DNA of 64,000 bases, from NCBI GenBank assembly GCA_963575745.1, contig CAUYUJ010016342.1, positions 156,001 through 220,000 on the forward strand. Reading direction: 5' to 3'. The notes under the pieces are model-generated. The model did not search any database. It worked only from the letters and a program-made list of their open reading frames with translations, and was not told where the DNA came from. Positions 11,389-23,231 of this stretch are shown here, one piece after another. Positions within the stretch are counted from its first letter, which is position 1, and each line of letters starts with the position of its first letter. The stretch comes from Prorocentrum cordatum (taxonomy: Eukaryota > Sar > Dinophyceae > Prorocentrales > Prorocentraceae). A program made the position numbers and the translations under genes.

Positions 11389-12370
11389 TCACAAATGGCA
11401 AAACGTGTTTAAATCGACCGTGACTCCAAGCTTTTTAGGATGGAACCAATTTTTCAATGTATTCCACGGATTGCTGTGTGACGCTACTTTGTCTGGCTCA
11501 AACTTGTTGTCGAGGTTCCGCAACTGACCCCCCGACGTCATATAAGCGCACTTGTGGCAAATACATAAAAAAAGAGCCGTCCGAGCAATCGAACAGCACG
11601 CAGCCATGGCCAAGCGAACACATCCTGGCCAGAGACACCTTCAGCACCGCCGAGCACCTCCCACCAGGGGGCTCGACCGATGGCACACCACGCCTCCCAC
11701 GGAGGCATGCAGCGCACTGCCAGTAGTTGCCTGCCCAGCTCCACTGGTGCACAGACTTGTCCTGATATGGCTTGGGAGCGGGAGGAGCAGGGATCCGTTC
11801 AGCGTTGGGGCCTAGGGCAAGCCGGGGCCAAAGAGAAAGAAGTTTAGCCCCAAGACGTCCCACAGCCCTAGCAATGGCGCACTCACGATCAAAATCCTCT
11901 TGAGCGGACTCCGGCGGCGCAGGATGCAAGAGTACCGCCTGCTTGGCCGTCTTTCGGCCCAATCATTGCCTTGTCACAAGAATCGTTCGTGATCGTCGGA
12001 AGCAGCCTGAATGTCCAGATGGGCCTTTTACCTTTTCAAGCTGCACCTTCGGCCAATGTTCTCGCAAATGTTGCGCCACGCCGCTATACATTATTTTACT
12101 TGATGCCTGTTCAACCCAAGGCAAACGGGGAAAATCCACACAGCCCTGGCAATCCGAAAAATCCGTGGAGGGACCTGTCGTCAACTGAACAGCGACAGAC
12201 ATAGCATGATATTCTGCTGCCTGCGGCGTTTGTGGACAAGGCGCCCACACTGGACCTTTCACCCCTACGATGACTTTCCCAGTCTCTCTCGATACCAGAA
12301 CAATGCTCCAGCACGCACGGTTGAGCTCGCTCACCAAATATCGAGTGCACGAGCCATCGACGAACATGTC
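11389..12370 (-). pseudogene. Element 2 RNase H and Cys-rich C-terminus
   Basis: The RNase H-like domain runs from about 12367 to 11963. It begins FVDGSCTRYLVSELNRACWS (first catalytic Asp in DGS), then has AAEYHAMSVAVQL (Glu) and DFSDCQGCVDF (second Asp). A stop near 11963 is followed, in other frames, by NYWQCAACLRGRR and LCICHKCAYMTSGGQLRNL, a pair of CxxC knuckles like those ending elements 1 and 4. A frame change near the A run at about 11570 separates the two halves. In active elements RNase H removes RNA from the cDNA hybrid; this copy cannot make one continuous protein. Confidence 0.8.
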
Positions 12371-12409
12371 ACCCCCGACAAAAGTGTTGACGTCCCCCTC
12401 CTCTTCCTC

Positions 12410-13548
12410 TTACTCCACCTTGATGCCGCCGGACTTGAGCGGTGACGGGACGGAGTCGGTGGGGTGCGGGAAGATGCCGTAGCAGGCCAGGTTGTCGTCG
12501 GCCTCGGCTGCCCATTCTTGGATGCGCTTTTTGACGAGGCTATCCCTTAGCTCGACCACGTCAGGGCATTGGCATTCCCAGAGGCGGTGTGTAAGCGTGT
12601 CTACGCACTGCCCACACAGCGGGCACATCTTCGACGGCAGCACGTAGCCTAAGCTGGCAGCGCGATCGCGAATATAAATAGCATTGCAAACAAAGGGCCC
12701 TCAAACAACCTTTCTGGTAAGGGGTGTACTTGGAACTTTTCAGGTAGCTGAGGACGGGATCGACACAGGCACGACCTTTCATATTGTGCCTGGCAGCCAG
12801 ATCCCATTCGAGCCCCCTCAACACAGCCTTATGCAGCAAATTGCGGATCAGCTTCGGAGAGAATTCGGTGAGTTTCAGCTCCTCACCAAGATCGGTAACC
12901 AGCATCCCGAAAGCAGGCATGGTCCAAGAAATCCGCTCCAAGGACTTTCTGAGAGCCGTCACTGGGCCCGACACGCTTCGCCACAGCGGGGATTCACCCC
13001 CGAAACCCGCCTGCCACGCCGAACGCTGCTCAGGCAAGGAGAGAGTGTGGCTGTACAGCCGGTGCCTCCTTGGACCAGCGGATAATTGACGCTCGCATAC
13101 CAAACCGGCTCGACGTGCGCCAAAAGGAGTGCTGTCAGCGAGCGCCCCTTGGCCGACGGCTGTAAGACAGCACCAGCCTGTCTACGATATTTTAACAGCT
13201 CATAATCGCTGACGCCGTGAACCCCGGCCCCAAACAGCTCCGACGCGAGAGCCCCAGGAGCGAACACAGTTCGGGCGACTCGCCCCCGGGCCCCGACCGT
13301 AGGCCTCGAGCGGGCCAGACGGGCAACAAACTTCTCAGTTGTCCGCTCCCGTTTTTTATGTTTGGCACTCCTTCCTTTGACTCTCCTGGGCCGGCCAGCG
13401 CAGTCGTCCACGCCGAGGTTCGGTGCCGAGGAGACGAGAGGGCCAGCCAGACCTCCAAGCTGAGCGGCCAACTCACGCCCCAGCGCCTTAGAAGAGCAAA
13501 TCAGCGATCGTTTCCCCTCGTCCTGACTGACCTGGGCCCCGACCCCCT
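12410..13548 (-). pseudogene. Element 2 post-RT region and CCHC finger
   Basis: The distal part (13540-13100) reads like sequence just after the RT catalytic site: GKRSLICSSKALGREL, an NLGVDDCAGRPRR segment matching the LGxD motif of other LINE thumbs, and FGAGVHGVSDYELLKYRR. After frameshifts, 12643-12410 encodes MCPLCGQCVDTLTHRLWEC, a CxxC...HxxxxC knuckle seen in many LINEs between RT and RNase H. The same HRLWEC phrase occurs in element 3, so the two are related. No intact frame remains. Confidence 0.78.
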
Positions 13549-13611
13549 GAGGAGGAGGAGGAGGAGGAGGAGGAGGAGGAGGAGGAGGAGGAGGAGGAGG
13601 AGGAGGAGGAC
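13549..13611. repeat. (GGA)n microsatellite at the 5' truncation of element 2
   Basis: About 21 uninterrupted GGA triplets abutting the truncated 5' end of element 2. Confidence 0.95.
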
Positions 13612-14453
13612 TGCTCGAGGAGCCCAGCCGGCCTTGCTTGGCCCGCCGCAGCTGCGCCAGCTCCTCTGCCGCGGCGTCCTGGCGGGAGCCCAGCGCGGCG
13701 TGCGCCGCCGGCAGCTCCCGCAGCAGGGGCATCAGCGAAGCCAGCTGCGCCTGCCGTTGGGGGCACCCGCCGAGATTGTTTTTCGTAGTGCCCTCCCTCG
13801 GCGGCGGGCGAGCGGCGAGGTGGCGAAGTGAGGAGGAGAAGGCCTTCTCAGAAGGCGGCGGGACTTCTCAGAAGCCCTCGCGCCTTCTGGGAAGTTGTTT
13901 GTTTCTTCGGGGAAGGCCGTGAAAACTTGTCAGAAGGCTGGGGGACTTCTCAACCTTGTGAGGAGGCCTTTTCCTTCTCACTTCCCTCCCTCGCTCGCCG
14001 CCGACTCCCGCTACGTCCCTGACGGGGGAAGGAGGGAGGGAGGGAGGGGGGGGGTAAGAAGGCTGTTCTTCCATTATCATTAGGTTGCCCTCTTGCCCTG
14101 GAAGGTCGAGGCCAACTCTGGCAGCTACAGCTCGGCGAGGGCTTCCCAACGGCGGCGCTACTGCGCCGATCGGCCCTTTGTGGGCCACGTTCAGGCTCGG
14201 GGGCCGAGTCGACAGAATGGTACAAAGGATACGAGACATCACGGGTGGTGGGGTGTCGAACCTGCGTGCGCCACAACATGCGAACACCAAAACATGCCTG
14301 TCGGAACCACCGCATGTCTGTGAGCACTGAACCACGCAGATGGGAGAACCGGCACCCTTCCCGCGTACGCTCGGTAGCGCTACGGGGAGGGAGGGGGGCC
14401 ACCCCCGTAATGGATGCTACATGTGCACCAAATGAACAAACAATGACTTCCGC
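13612..14453. other. Unassigned sequence with short CTTCTCAGAAG repeats
   Basis: At about 13838-13980 a degenerate unit containing the near-palindrome CTTCTCAGAAGGC or CTTGTCAGAAGGC recurs about five times. The remainder is GC-rich with no recognised domain. Confidence 0.45.
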
Positions 14454-15095
<642 letters not shown>

Positions 15096-15116
15096 TCCGT
15101 AGCCATTTAGGTCAGG
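15096..15116 (+). other. Degenerate spliced-leader-like sequence
   Basis: TCCGTAGCCATTTAGGTCAG follows (TCC)n directly. The first 13 bases match the dinoflagellate SL exactly; the rest differs by two substitutions and one missing base. It is in the same position relative to (TCC)n as the unambiguous SL of element 1. Thirteen matching bases, three of them part of the repeat, are suggestive rather than decisive. Confidence 0.5.
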
Positions 15117-16636
15117 CTTCTCCGTTGGCCCCCCGTTCCTAGACTCTACCCTGCGACCCCAGGTTCACGGGGCAACGCGGCGGGCGTGACGGAGGGCAGA
15201 ATGGGGCTTTGGGCTCAACGGGAATGGCGACGGGGGGCAACCCGTGAGCGCGGCGGCCTTCGAAGTCCAGGTGGCGCGACATCGCCGCGCTCGGCGCCAC
15301 CACCGCCCGCCGTGCGGCGAGACAGCGGCGCCGAACCGCCTGCGAGGCTGCCATCCAATCCCTCGCGCAGGCTCGCGGCGAGCCTGGCTCCTGGAAGGAC
15401 CGCGAGCTGGCGGCGAGGCCGGCGCTGGTGCTGCTTGCCCAAGGACGCGCCGTCCCTGGCTCCCGGCGCCGCCGCCGGAGCGCCGCGTGGCACGCTCAGC
15501 GAGTCCAGCCAGGCGGATTCGCCCACGCGTCCGCGGCGGACATAGCGCGGCCCTCTGCAGGCCCCAAGCTCAGCAGAGGCGGCGCTGAACCCACCTCGTG
15601 CGGAACCACGCCGACCGTTGGCGTGCAGCTGGGCGCGGGGGCCTGCGCGTGGACGCCTCGCCCCTCCCCGCTGGCGCACCCCAGGAGGCTGCCGCTGGCC
15701 ACCCCCCCCCCGTTCCTGGCGAGGACCTTCCTCGTCCAGGTAGTGTTCCTCGCGCCGTCGACGACGCCGATGCTCGTCCAAATGCTGGTGTACTTCCTCG
15801 TGGTGCTGCTGGTGCTGGCCGTGGTCCCCACGACGGCTCGGACGCGCAGCTGATGGGCGAGCACGGCCCGTGCTCCCTCGCGCCCGACGTGCCCGGACGG
15901 GAAGGTGGCGGAGCAGTCGCACGACCTGGGAGGCCACGCGCTGCGCGGGGAGTACGGGCACGCTGAGCAGGCCAACCCGATCGCGCCGTTCGTGTGGGCG
16001 CTGCTTCGCTTCAGAGCATGCTGGCCATCGGCGCTGAAGACGAGGTCATCCTGACGGTCGCGATGGCGACCGTGCGAACGGCTTCCGGCGAAGACGACGG
16101 GCCCCACGCGGAGACGGACGATCGTTTCGCGGGTGCCAGCGCGTCGGAAGCGCCTCCTCGGGGCGCAGCCGTGCGCCATGAAGGTGGGAGACGCCTCCTT
16201 GCCCAAGCGCACGCCACTCCGCTTCGACGCCTCTCCCTTCGCCCCCAGCCTCGGCGCCGCCGCCACCGCGAACGACGCCCCCGACGGGGAGGCTGAGGAG
16301 AGCGGCCCTCGGGCGCTTGCGGGAGATCCTCATCTTCCTCGCAGCGTGCGGCAGGCGCCCGAGTGGTGCTGCAGGGGGCGAGATTAGAGTTCCTCCTCGG
16401 CGAGTCCCTCGTGCAGCAATTATGAGGGAGCAGCCGACGAGCAAGACCCATTACAGGACGGTGTCTGTTCTTGCTCGTCGGACAAAGTTCCATTTCAGGG
16501 TCGGCGGCCCTGTGCTTGCGTGAGGTGCCCTTGCCGATCCGCGCAACTGCGAGCGCCTCTATTCTCGACCTGGTCGCAGTGAGGCTCGCTCCTGCGGTTG
16601 TGGTCGCACCTGGGAGCGCTCTCCGATATGCTCCGA
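15117..16636 (+). other. Possible retroposed cDNA of unknown identity
   Basis: 1.5 kb bounded by (TCC)n on both sides and starting with the SL-like sequence. Plus-strand frames show fragments such as AACEAAIQSLAQARGEPG-like helical text near 15340-15400, but the frame breaks repeatedly and no family is recognised. If it is a retroposed transcript it is decayed; it could also be unrelated GC-rich DNA between two microsatellites. Confidence 0.35.
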
Positions 16637-17342
16637 CATGTTCCTTCTCCTTCTCCTCCTCCTCCTCCTCCTCCTTCTCCTCCTCCTCCTCCTGCCGCTC
16701 CTCCTCCTCCGCGTCCTCCTCCTCCACCTCCTCATCCACCTCCTCATACTACCTCCTCCTCCTCGTCTGTCCTCCTCCCTCCTCTTCCTCCTTCCATCCT
16801 CCCTCCTCTTTTTGTTCATCCTCCTGCTCCTGCTCTTGCTCGTGTTCGTGCTCTTCTGTTCCCCCTCCAACTCCTCCTCCTCTCTCCTCCTCCTCCTCCT
16901 CCTCCTCCTCCTCTCTTCCTCTTCCTCTCCTCCTCTCTCCTTCCTCCTCCTCCTCCTCCTCCTCCTCCGCCTCCTCCTCCTCCCTCCTCCTCCTCCTCCT
17001 CCTCCTCCTCCTCCTCCTCCTCCCCTCCTCCTCCTCCGCCCTCCTCCCTCCTCCTCCTCCTCCTCCTCCTCCTCCTCCTCCTCCTCCTCCCCTTCTTCTC
17101 CACTTACTCCACTCTCCTCATTTCTCCCCACTTCTTCCTCCCACTCTCCTCCTCCTCCTCCTCCTCCCTCCTCCTCCTCCTCAGCCTCCCTCCTCCTCCT
17201 CATCATCCTCCACCTCCTCCTCAGCCTCCTCCTCCTCCTCCTCAGCCTCCTCCTCCTCCTCCTCCGCCGCCTCCTCATCATCTTCCTCCTCCTACTCCAC
17301 CTCCCTCCTCCTCCTCCTCCTCCTCCTCCTCCTCCTCCTCCT
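16637..17342. repeat. (TCC)n microsatellite, about 700 bp
   Basis: TCC/CTC/CCT triplets with phase slips, TGC and AGC variants and short CTTCC interruptions. Confidence 0.95.
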
Positions 17343-20300
17343 GGTCAGCTGCGCCTCTCGCCGGGGGCTCCAAACAGCCCAAGGGTCGCGTTCCAGTCAC
17401 ACACAATGCCCATGCTGAAACATCCGTGGATCACGTCGGTCCTGCCTCTTCGGGAGCCATGTCGCGCCTGCCATCGTAGAGGCAGGGCGCCTAAGAAGTG
17501 GAACTTCCCATCTGTCTATATTGGCTCATTGCCTCGGCGAACAGGTAATGTCGGTGACATAGCGAATCCCGTCAGCACGGCCCCCAAAGGGCCCCAAGAG
17601 GGTCCCAGGAGAAGGAGAAATCGAGCTGGCCGAGGCAGAGTTTTCATGAAGGCTTGCCCCCAAGACCTCCAGCATGCCCCCAAGAGGCTCCCAAGACGCC
17701 TTCAAGAGGCCAAGAGACCCCCAAGAGGCCTCCCAGGGGTACCCCCTACAGACCACCAGAGACCTCCCAAACGGACCTCAAAGGCTCCCGATAGGCCCTC
17801 AAAAGGCCCCAAAGAAGCCCACATACGGGTGCCAAAGTTCATCTCCTTGACGCGTGGCTGTTGTACGGGCATTGTCGCGGGGTTTGCCGCAGGCAGCTAA
17901 GAATCGAATCCTTCAGTCGCCGCTTTCGGCCGCTCGGGGCGGATGACATCGAGTCTGTGGAGCGTGTGCCGTTTACCCCTAGGCCTCTTGCTAACCCGAG
18001 GGGGGCAAGGGGGGGAGGGAACAATTGGCGACCCGAGTGCTTGACGGTGTGGGACGTCCGCCTGGAAGAACAATGTGGGGCCAAACTCGGGGATGCACAA
18101 GGGAGAAACAGGGTGGAGTCCATCGAGGCTCGAAGAGATTCGAGGGGTGTTCTTGGGGGGTTCGCGAAACTCCAATGCGGTCTACAGCTGTGAGCCCGAG
18201 AGGACTGGCAGGGAGGAGAGAGGGAGCCCAGCCGAGCGTTTGTCCTGCTCCTCCACCTCCTCCTCCTCCTCCTCCTGCTCCTCCAGCTCCTCCTCCGCAT
18301 CCCCTTCCCAGCCCCTCTGCGCTATCCCTCAGGCCCTCGTCTGGCGGAGTCACTGGTCATCCTCTCTCCACCGTTGCGGGACGCGCCGGGACGGGCCACA
18401 CTTGCCACAAATACCCTCCCCCGTGATGCATCCCAAGCGCCGTGGGCCAAACGAGATGGGGCTACAGATGGCACGCGAGGGATACACCACCAAGCGCAAG
18501 TGCACCAGCGATGATCAGGAAAGGAGGATCGCGCCTGTTGCCTCGCCACGATGCACTCCAACACGGCGATGCGGTTGATCGAGTTCCTGCCCAGGTCCTG
18601 GTGGGCGGCCCGCATTGACAACGGCACCCGGAGACGATGCCACTGGAGGCAGGGAGCTTCTCAGCATGAGAGATTGGAACGGCTGTACACATCCACGGCC
18701 CAGCCCGTGGGGAGCCCTCCGCCCTGAGAGGTAAAGATGGCTATGAGCAGAAATCGCTGCGCATGGACATCGTGCTGAATCCCCTGCTGGCCCAACTGCG
18801 CCTGGCTTACAGTCTTCCCACAAACACGCCAGCGAGCGAAGACAATTGGGACAATGGACGTCGGAGTTTGGGGGAGACGCTCATTCGCCTGCCAACAGGG
18901 CAAGACTTCTGGGGGTCAGAGTCAGCGAAGGGCAAACGAAGGAAAACATACTGTATGACACAATCACTGGCCCTGGCTCAGAGTTCTCACAGCAATTCCA
19001 AAGGAAACCCGAGGAGGAAAGATGCTCTGAGACAAGAACACCCAAGAAATGGAGGCCCACATGCTCCTGGACCCCAGAAGGCTGACCCCCACCAGCGGGC
19101 GAAGGAGACCGCACGCCAGAGAAATAGAAGGATGCCTGTTTTCAATGTGTAGCGATGCGCGGTCGTAACCTGCCCTGGCTCCGGCCGCCCCCCCCCCACC
19201 CCCCAGGTATCGGGTGCGTCCGAGAGGGGGGCGTTCAAGAGGGGGTGGCGCAAATCTTGGCCCGAGGCATGAGCGCGTCCAGGGGGGGGGGGCCCAGGGG
19301 ACGCATTGAAAGCAGGAGCGGCGCCTTGAAACCAGGGGAGGCATCGTGGCCCGGGCCGGGATTTCCACCACACCTAGTCATCACCCCCCCCTTGCCCCCC
19401 CCCCACCCCAGGTGGCGTCATAAGTCGTTCATGCTGTGGCTTCGGCTATCCCAAGAAATTCCAAAAAGACGGCGCTGGCGCGAGACGCAACGCTACCTGC
19501 CCCCCTATCCCCACTGGGGCCGCCGTTGGAGCTCCCTATGAAGCCACGAAGCGCCAAAGTGCGGGCGGTGGCACAAGGTGAAGTGGCACACTCGGGCAGG
19601 TGAAACTCCCTGTGGGGCACAATTGTCGTGAAGGGTGTGCACACGATCCGTACGAGGAGATGGAGGAGGGAGGGGAGAAGCAGGTGGGAGACGGCGCTGC
19701 GGGTTCAAAACGAGGGCCCAAGTCCACGCAGGAGGGTCGGTAAACACCATCCGGCTGGCTGCGCACATCCAACACAGAGGCCATCGGTGGCGTACCGATG
19801 AGGTCCGAGAAAGCTAGGCGAATTCGAGAAGAGCTGGGAGGCGCTTTGAACCAGACAAACGCCCTCCGCTTTCGACAGCGCGACCTGCACCCTGGGGTAC
19901 CTGATCGCGGGAACAAGTGTGTTATTTGCCGCGGCAAGCCTGCGACACCCTCAAGCACCCAGCTTAAGAACCACCCCGCGAATCACCCACAACCAGAAAG
20001 AGACGGGGTGAGGCAGGGGATGATGGAGGAAGGACGCAGCAGCGGAGGGGGGCAGAGAGGAAGGGGAGGGATGATGAGGCAAGGATGGCGAAACATAACC
20101 AACGCCTCTTTCGAGGATGTTTACACAGGGCGCATACAGCATTCCAGGCCAGCTCGCAAGGAAGGAGCTGGAGCCACCGATTCGAATACATGCACGGGGA
20201 CGGTGCCTTTCTCTCTCTCTCTCTCTTTCTGACAACCGCTGTTGGATGGCAATTACCCGCGGAAGCGAGACGCTAGACGAGAAACATGCCTACTGCTCCT

Positions 20301-20737
20301 AAGCGCAAGACAAAACAGTGGGGAAATGGGAAAGAGTGCGGGCAGCTGTCAACGATGTCCTCGCCCATGCGCGCGAGGCCCGGCAGAAGTCGGTCAGCTG
20401 GCCCAGGGGACATGGTGTCGGACAAGGACACGCAATCCGCCAGCCTGTGGTGCACAGGCCGAGCGAAGCAGAGGGCTCCCCCCCAGCTGCTCTCCCGAGA
20501 ACAACTGCCCCGCAACACCTGGACCCACGACCGGTTGATTTGCCTTCCTCGATATCTACGGGTGGGTGTTCAAACCGATCCTGGGCGCAGGAAGGACCTG
20601 GCCAGCATCGGTCCGCACCCCCCCACAAGTTCCTCGGACACGCCGACAGGAGCAGCGACAAAAACAGGAGCAGCGACAGAGACAGAAAGCAACGCGGCCC
20701 GAACCTGAGCGCGTGAGATTCCTGCCGGATCCCTCGA
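17343..20737. other. Unassigned 3.4-kb sequence with minor repeats
   Basis: About 17580-17820 holds degenerate units of the type GGCCCCCAAGAGGC, also seen at 42160-42430 and 57100-57480. About 18238-18300 is a short TCC/TGC tract, and 20211-20229 a (TC)n run. A family H element lies at 19200-19400. Several frames of 80-140 codons were inspected on both strands; none shows a recognisable domain. Confidence 0.4.
19200..19400. mobile_element. Family H repeat, copy 1
   Basis: Shares an ordered set of phrases with 38870-39049: GAGGGGG...CAAGAGGGGG, GCGCAAATC.TGNCC, a central G run followed by CCAGGG.ACG.A.TG, then TCNTGGCCCG and GTCATCACCCCCC. In the better-preserved second copy the ends are inverted repeats of each other. 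Confidence 0.6.
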
Positions 20738-20843
20738 GGAGGAGGAGGAGGAAGAGGAGGAGGAGGAGGAGGAGGAGGAGGAGGAGGAGGAGGAGGAGAG
20801 GGAGGAGGAGGAGGAGGAGGAGGAGGAGGAGGAGGAGGAGGAG
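20738..20843. repeat. (GGA)n microsatellite at the 3' end of element 1
   Basis: GGA triplets with one AGA shift. On the element strand the junction reads GCGAGGAAAAAAACC then (TCC)n: a run of seven A's immediately before the microsatellite. Confidence 0.95.
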
Positions 20844-20909
20844 GTTTTTTTCCTCGCGCTATACTGTTTCCTGGCTTGAGACAGGGGCCAGAGACAGGCG
20901 AGCCAATGG

Positions 20910-23231
20910 CTATGGCTCGGGGGCGCATGCCCCGTAGACCTGAGCTAAGAGGGGCCAGTGCGCGATAATCATCTCGCTCTGGCCGCACCTGGGGTGCTCG
21001 CCCTGCAGGAAGCGGCGCATCTTGTGCTGGGCAGCTTCATTACGCTGCCAGCCGACCACACCGAAGCTGGGGCAGGCTTTACCCAGCCCCAGCGGCTTCG
21101 AGGTGGCATACTGGCAGCATTTCTTGCAGAACAAAAGGGTGTCACCGACCCCGGCCTCGGGCCGAGGGGTGAGCTCACACCATTCAATATCGTGGGTGTG
21201 GGCAAACTCTGTCACCCGCTTAAAACTCTCAGGGATGTCGCTTTGCCTACAGTCCTTACGGTCCAGGGCACTGTCTGGAGTCACCTTCGACCGCAAACAT
21301 CGCATGCACTGCCACCTGGAGGGCCCGACCTGGACGAACTCGTGAGCGATCAGACAGGCTGGCGTGCGGCCACTGTGCGGCCGCCTGAGGTCCTTCCATT
21401 CATCCCGAGGGGCTGGTCCCGACTCGAGCACACGGGAGGCGGCATACATAAACTTCTTTACCCTGAGAAGCTGGTCTTCCAGGCTGGCCGTAGCCTGGCC
21501 CGACATGGGGTGTAGCTTACAGGCTAGCTTGGCGGCCTGGTCGGCCTGGTCATTAAGCCAGGCACGCCAATCTGTCTCCGAAACAGGGCAGGTTGGGACC
21601 TCGACGTGGGCTTTTTGTTTAATGAGCGCACTGTAGGCCCCGTCCTGGCGAGGGAGCCCCCTCCAGAGACCCCCGAAACGCCCCCGAGGAGTGGCCCCAA
21701 ACTCGGCCCCGGAGCGAGCAACCGAGAGGACGGCATTGCAATCACCTATATAGGGGCACGATCCGTCGCTGAAAAATGCCCCTCGGTCGAATGCGAGGTG
21801 CTCGGCAGCAACAGCGGACTGGGCCATGCGCGGGGGCGCGGTCCCTAACAGGCGCCGGAGGCAGCCCGTGGCGGGGTCCCTTTGCACCGCACCGAACCCC
21901 CCCCTCCGAAGCGAAGCGAGAATCGAGGTCGACGCCGATCCATCCCCCGCCACGGGCTCCCCTGGGACAAACTTAAAGCTGCTCAAACCAACCTCCTCCT
22001 CGCCTACAAAGGCCCTGACGATCGTGGCAGGGGGCGGGAGGGCGACAGCAGCATCAGGCAGCGAGGGGAGGAGGTGAGACATGAGGAGAGGATCGTGGCA
22101 CGCCTCGCACCCTTTCACAGCCTCGGTCCAATTCTCCCCCTGCCCCAAGCGGCCGGCCTCGAAGCAGACGCAGCCCAGGGCACGATGGGCGGGCGTATCT
22201 GTCACCCCGCAGCGCGGGCACGCCGGCGCAATCAGGTAGCCCCACTGGTGGGCCACCTGCCTCGTCATGTAGGTCCCGCCTGCCAAGGTGGTCACCACGT
22301 GCCGCGTGAGGGCCGTCACGTACTTGTTCTCGACGACCGCGCGCAGGCCTTCCCACCAGATGCCAGGGTGGTCATCCGCCAGGGCGTGCCGCGACCTGGC
22401 GGCCACGTCGGCTCGAGCAGTGGTGGTCGCCAGCACGTCCAGCTCGAAATACATGCCAATCTCCTTGGGCCCGATGCTGAGCACGCAGAGCTCACCTAGC
22501 GTGGGCGAGATGAAAGAAGTGGCATGCTTAGCCTCCCAGCCGGCCCACTTCAGCGACCGAAGCATCGCCCCAATAGGCCCCGCTTCGGGCAAGTCCTTGT
22601 CCAGGTCCTGCGAGGCCACGTCGAAGGCGCTCCGCAGGTCCTTGGCCGATAGCACTCGGCCGTTGGCCTGGCGCTGATCGGTGGTCCGCCACCACTCCTC
22701 CGCGTAGCGCACCACCCCCATGGAGACCGTGCCTGCCAACGGGTCCAGCTTCGGCTGCAGCGCGCCGAAAATGTCGCTGGAAATGTGGGGGTGGCCGTAG
22801 TGCCGCTTGGCCCGAGACCTGAGCTCCTGGACCTCGGAGTCCGCGAAGCCCGCGACCTCGCCGCCCCAGCGGGCCGAGGGGGGGATGGCGGTGTGCCAGA
22901 TCCTCCTGCACCCCGCCACCTGGGCCACGGCCCGCAGCGCCTTGCGCAGGCGCGCCTTGCCCAGCCGCACTCGTGTCTTGCGGACAGGGCCCGCGCGGTG
23001 CACGACCCCGGCCGATTTGCCAGCGCGGGCGCCTCGCGGTCGCGCGCGCCTTCCTGCGCGGAAGTCCACCCCCAAGTGCCGCATGGCGGCCGCTCCGCTT
23101 CGCCGGGCGCGCCTCGGCCCCGCGCGCTCGGGCAGCCCGAGGCTGCGCAAGGCCTCCTGCGCCCGCTCCGTTAACGCCACGGTGCTGCCCAGGAGCGTGC
23201 CCTTGCTGCCGGCCAGCACCATGTCCAAGTC
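20910..23231 (-). pseudogene. Element 1 ORF2, distal part: RT thumb, CCHC finger, RNase H, C-terminal domain
   Basis: About 770 codons in one open frame directly after the TAG at 23232-23234, in the same frame as the RT motif C region upstream, so that stop is a nonsense mutation. Order: thumb with RHLGVDFRAG (LGxD); CCHC knuckle CPRCGVTDTPAHRALGC at about 22222-22170; RNase H with GDGSA near 21940, AAEHLAF near 21805, IGDCNAV near 21740 and NDQADQAAKLACKLHP near 21530; then WQCMRCLRSK and LLFCKKCCQYATS, two CxxC pairs before a final FLQGEHPRCG. Retention of RNase H catalytic positions and a clean 2.3-kb frame indicate fairly recent loss of function. Confidence 0.9.

Larger units (their letters stand above)
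11231..13548 (-). mobile_element. Element 2: 5'-truncated non-LTR retrotransposon
   Basis: A 2.3-kb minus-strand remnant holding, in element order, the region after the RT catalytic core, a CCHC-type finger, an RNase H domain and a Cys-rich C-terminus. The RT palm and everything upstream are missing. The element strand reads (TCC)n, remnant, A-rich end, (TCC)n, so both junctions are in the same microsatellite. 5' truncation is typical of target-primed reverse transcription. Several frameshifts make it a pseudo-element. Confidence 0.85.

Noticed and set aside
18515-18903. Minus-strand text such as QHDVHAQRFLLIAIFTSQGG that looks protein-like
   Set aside because: Only about 80 codons before a stop, with no recognised family and no continuation in neighbouring frames; too weak to call.
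20211-20232. (TC)n run as a splice-site polypyrimidine tract
   Set aside because: No exon could be identified on either side, so there is no support for a splicing role.
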